Positions 62,034 through 64,000 of a stretch of 64,000 bases of DNA are shown in pieces. The first letter of the stretch is position 1. Every line of letters starts with the position of its first letter. The translations under genes were made by a program, and so were the position numbers. Below the pieces are notes generated by a model. The model saw nothing but the letters and a program-made list of their open reading frames with translations. It searched no databases and was not told the origin of the DNA. Origin of the DNA: Hyphomicrobiales bacterium (GTDB lineage: Bacteria; Pseudomonadota; Alphaproteobacteria; Rhizobiales; Rhizobiaceae); NCBI GenBank assembly GCA_002401155.1, contig NVSG01000001.1, positions 310,001-374,000 of the forward strand, written 5' to 3'.

Positions 62034-63638
62034 TTACGAACGCTGATTCCGGGCATTTTTCAACGCCTGAGGCGTGTCCACATCGAAACTTGCAGCTTCG
62101 CCCAATTCCACCTCAACCACTTTTTCCTGATTTTCGCCAATCAAATGGCGTGCGCCCACATCGCCACTGATCGCCCGCAGAGCAGGAAAGAAGGCTTTTG
62201 GCCAAAGAGTAGGGTTGCCACGCTTGCCATTATGGGTCGCCATTATGATCGAGCTAGGACTGGCTTTCTTGGTCGCATCAATCAGTTGAGCAATCATTTC
62301 CGCACTGATATCCGGCATATCCCCAAGCAGAACAATCGCCTGATCTGCACTCGTTTCAACAGCAGCAATCCCGGCAGCCAAAGAGGTCGAAAGCCCCTCT
62401 TCATAGCTGCCATTATGGGCAAAACGCAGTTTCATATCTCCCAGTTCACCACTGACCAAATCAGCCTCATGCCCGGTCACCACAACCACATCGAGTTCGG
62501 AATTCGCAGTTGCAGCCTCCGCCACATAGCGCACCAGCGCTTTGTCATCGAGCGTGGCAAGCAATTTATTCTCCACGCCCATGCGCGATGACTGCCCCGC
62601 CGCCAAAATAATCGCCGCTGTTTTCAATGATGTCTCCGCGGGTTTTTCGCGAGGGCGTGGGCGAGAACCAATTTCCATCAGCAAGCCACCAACCCCAAGC
62701 CCCATAATATCGTTCTCACTGACTTTCAGCCCGGCAAGCGTGCGTTGCAAAATCCAGTCAAAACCATTTTCCGCCGGACTACGCGCACAACCCGGTGCGC
62801 CAATCACCGGCTTCCCGGCAAGATCGCCAAGCAACATCAAATTCCCCGGATCAACCGGCATGCCAAAGCGGATAATTTCGCCGCCCGCCTGAACCAGCGC
62901 CTGCGGAATCACATCGCCAATATCCGATATCGCCGAGGCACCGAACAAAATAACAATATCACATTCAGCAGAGATCTCATCAATCGCGGACTTAACCGAA
63001 TCGGTTTCATGAGGCACTCTAATTTCGCGGATAATCGTTGAACCACTCAGCAGCAAACGCTGTTCCAGCACCCGTATCGTCTTATCCATTACCGAAGGTT
63101 TGAGCGATGGCAATTGGGTGGCAATCACACCAATTCGCAACGCCTGATACTGCGAAATCGTCACGCTCTCCGCACCAAGAGCCATCACAGCCTGATCAAG
63201 CGCAGCACCACTCACCCCATAAGGAATGATCTTAATCGTGGCCACCATGCGCCCGGAATTCACCTCGGCATAGTCGGCCAATGTTGCGATAGTAATGCCG
63301 GGGTCAATTTGGTTTACCCGGTCGATGGCAGCCTTATCAATTTTAAGCAGACCGTTATGCTCGGCAAAAACATTCACCCTGCCGGTAGAAGCCGCATCAA
63401 GACGCAAAGCATCATTCAGCAACTTACCTGCCAGTTGGGTAGCCGCTTCATCCTCACCAATCTCATCATCGGACAATTGCGCTACAACGATATCGCTAAT
63501 CCCAGATCGAACAAGCTTTTCGATATCGCCAGCGGCAAGCACGATACCCTTTTTCAGACGCGTGCCGTCCGCAAGCTTCAAACTATGAGCAAGAATGGCA
63601 CCTTCTGCCTCATCAATTGGGACAGCACCAAATTTCAT
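62034..63638 (-). CDS. Molybdopterin-binding / NTP-transferase fusion protein (MoeA-like plus MocA-like)
   Basis: The ~534-residue protein fuses two activities. The N-terminal ~330 residues are a MoeA/MogA-like molybdopterin-binding region starting KFGAVPIDEAEGAILAHSLK, with VTISQYQALRIGVIATQLPS and CDIVILFGASAISDIGDVIP. The C-terminal ~195 residues are a MobA/MocA-type nucleotidyltransferase, with AAIILAAGQSSRMGVENKLL (LAAGxSxRMGxxKxL), VVVVTGHEADLVSG and AIVLLGDMPDIS. Relatives add CMP to molybdopterin for xanthine-dehydrogenase-class and CO-dehydrogenase-type enzymes. The start at ATG 63638 overlaps the xdhC stop. The fused form is common in rhizobia. A longer frame to 63845 would overlap xdhC entirely. 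Confidence 0.88.
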   Translation of the reverse strand: MKFGAVPIDEAEGAILAHSLKLADGTRLKKGIVLAAGDIEKLVRSGISDIVVAQLSDDEIGEDEAATQLAGKLLNDALRLDAASTGRVNVFAEHNGLLKIDKAAIDRVNQIDPGITIATLADYAEVNSGRMVATIKIIPYGVSGAALDQAVMALGAESVTISQYQALRIGVIATQLPSLKPSVMDKTIRVLEQRLLLSGSTIIREIRVPHETDSVKSAIDEISAECDIVILFGASAISDIGDVIPQALVQAGGEIIRFGMPVDPGNLMLLGDLAGKPVIGAPGCARSPAENGFDWILQRTLAGLKVSENDIMGLGVGGLLMEIGSRPRPREKPAETSLKTAAIILAAGQSSRMGVENKLLATLDDKALVRYVAEAATANSELDVVVVTGHEADLVSGELGDMKLRFAHNGSYEEGLSTSLAAGIAAVETSADQAIVLLGDMPDISAEMIAQLIDATKKASPSSIIMATHNGKRGNPTLWPKAFFPALRAISGDVGARHLIGENQEKVVEVELGEAASFDVDTPQALKNARNQRS

Positions 63639-64000
63639 AAACCCGCCATACCGCGCTTGCGAAAAGTCTCGATGATTTCTGCCATCACCGCCACAGCGAT
63701 TTCCGCCGGCGTGGCAGCAGCAATATTCAAACCGATCGGCGCATGAATTTTCTCCATTTGCACTTCGGTAATACCAGCTTGCGTAAACCGGTCCGTACGC
63801 TTGGCGTGTGTTTTGCGACTGCCTAAAGCCCCCACATAAAAACACCCGACGCGCAAAGCTTCCTGCAAGGGAAAATCATCAATTTTCGGATCATGGGTAA
63901 GCGCCGCAAGCGCCGTATAAGCATCCAGCGGCGCGTCTTTCAAAACATCCTCTGGCCAATCGGCCTGTAAATCAACACCAGCGAATCTCTCCGACGTTGC
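63635..64000 (-). CDS. XdhC family protein, partial at window edge
   Basis: The last ~120 residues of an XdhC-type protein run off the right end. They include DAYTALAALTHDPKIDDFPL, ALRVGCFYVGALGSRKTHAK and IHAPIGLNIAAATPAEIAVA, the C-terminal Rossmann-like half of the family. XdhC proteins bind the molybdenum cofactor, help sulfurate it and insert it into xanthine-dehydrogenase-type enzymes. The stop overlaps the start of the molybdopterin-binding/NTP-transferase gene (ATGA), making a translationally coupled pair. The N-terminal half and the start lie beyond the window. Confidence 0.88.
   Translation of the reverse strand, partial: ATSERFAGVDLQADWPEDVLKDAPLDAYTALAALTHDPKIDDFPLQEALRVGCFYVGALGSRKTHAKRTDRFTQAGITEVQMEKIHAPIGLNIAAATPAEIAVAVMAEIIETFRKRGMAGL

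Noticed and set aside
1-64000. CRISPR arrays, intact insertion sequences, prophage
   Set aside because: No regularly spaced short repeats, transposase motifs or phage structural genes were seen on reading the window.

Overview
The window looks like a chromosome segment of an alphaproteobacterium, probably of the order Hyphomicrobiales (rhizobia and their marine relatives). This rests on gene content: a rhizobial-type glycerol ABC transporter operon (glpVSTPQU) divergent from glpR-glpD, an ExoP-like exopolysaccharide tyrosine kinase, a molybdopterin-binding/NTP-transferase fusion beside xdhC, and many small acquired islands. No rRNA, phage structural genes, intact insertion sequence or CRISPR array was seen.

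Layout. (1) 537-5780 is a small decayed genomic island. It lies between a partial copy of the tRNA-Thr 3' half and the intact tRNA-Thr(TGT). It holds a membrane spermidine-synthase-like gene, wrecked type I secretion genes and an integrase pseudogene. (2) 5781-10125 is ordinary chromosome: tRNA-Thr, a secreted His/Arg-rich protein, rlmB, a fragment of a CTERM-sorted protein, a GNAT acetyltransferase, a ThiO-like oxidase, tRNA-Tyr and tRNA-Gly. (3) 10462-27084 is a one-directional minus-strand surface polysaccharide cluster: Wzy-like polymerase, glycosyltransferases, a methyltransferase, a Wzx flippase, the CapE-CapF-CapG route to UDP-N-acetyl-L-fucosamine and an SGNH-type acyltransferase. Two of its glycosyltransferase genes carry large in-frame internal deletions. 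(4) 28252-36918 holds export and assembly: CpsB-like phosphatase, Wza-like lipoprotein and Wzc/ExoP kinase on the plus strand. A second O-antigen-ligase-type protein, a repeat protein and the initiating sugar transferase lie on the minus strand. Together, (3) and (4) make a plausible Wzx/Wzy-dependent pathway: lipid-linked initiation, sugar addition, flipping, polymerisation, export and phosphoregulation. (5) 37238-43269 has a nitroreductase, a gamma-glutamyl-GABA hydrolase-like enzyme, two paralogous chemoreceptors and a stand-alone periplasmic sensor-domain protein. (6) 43788-51071 has two MFS transporters, a nitrate/sulfonate/taurine-type ABC importer, GntR and AraC regulators and a thioesterase. 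(7) 51110-59617 is the glycerol catabolism and uptake region: glpD, glpR and glpVSTPQU. (8) 59628-64000 has an SDR dehydrogenase, a 3-hydroxyisobutyrate/L-threonate-dehydrogenase-like enzyme, a DksA/TraR-type zinc protein, and molybdenum cofactor handling genes running off the right edge.

The most notable observations are four. The two glycerol importer ATPases have complementary motif losses that predict one canonical and one degenerate ATP site. The chemoreceptor pair differs by a HAMP-sized segment of exactly nine heptads. The initiating sugar transferase carries a decayed second copy of its own catalytic domain. The tRNA-Thr island is caught in the act of decay. Function calls come from reading motifs and overall protein character; no database search was possible.
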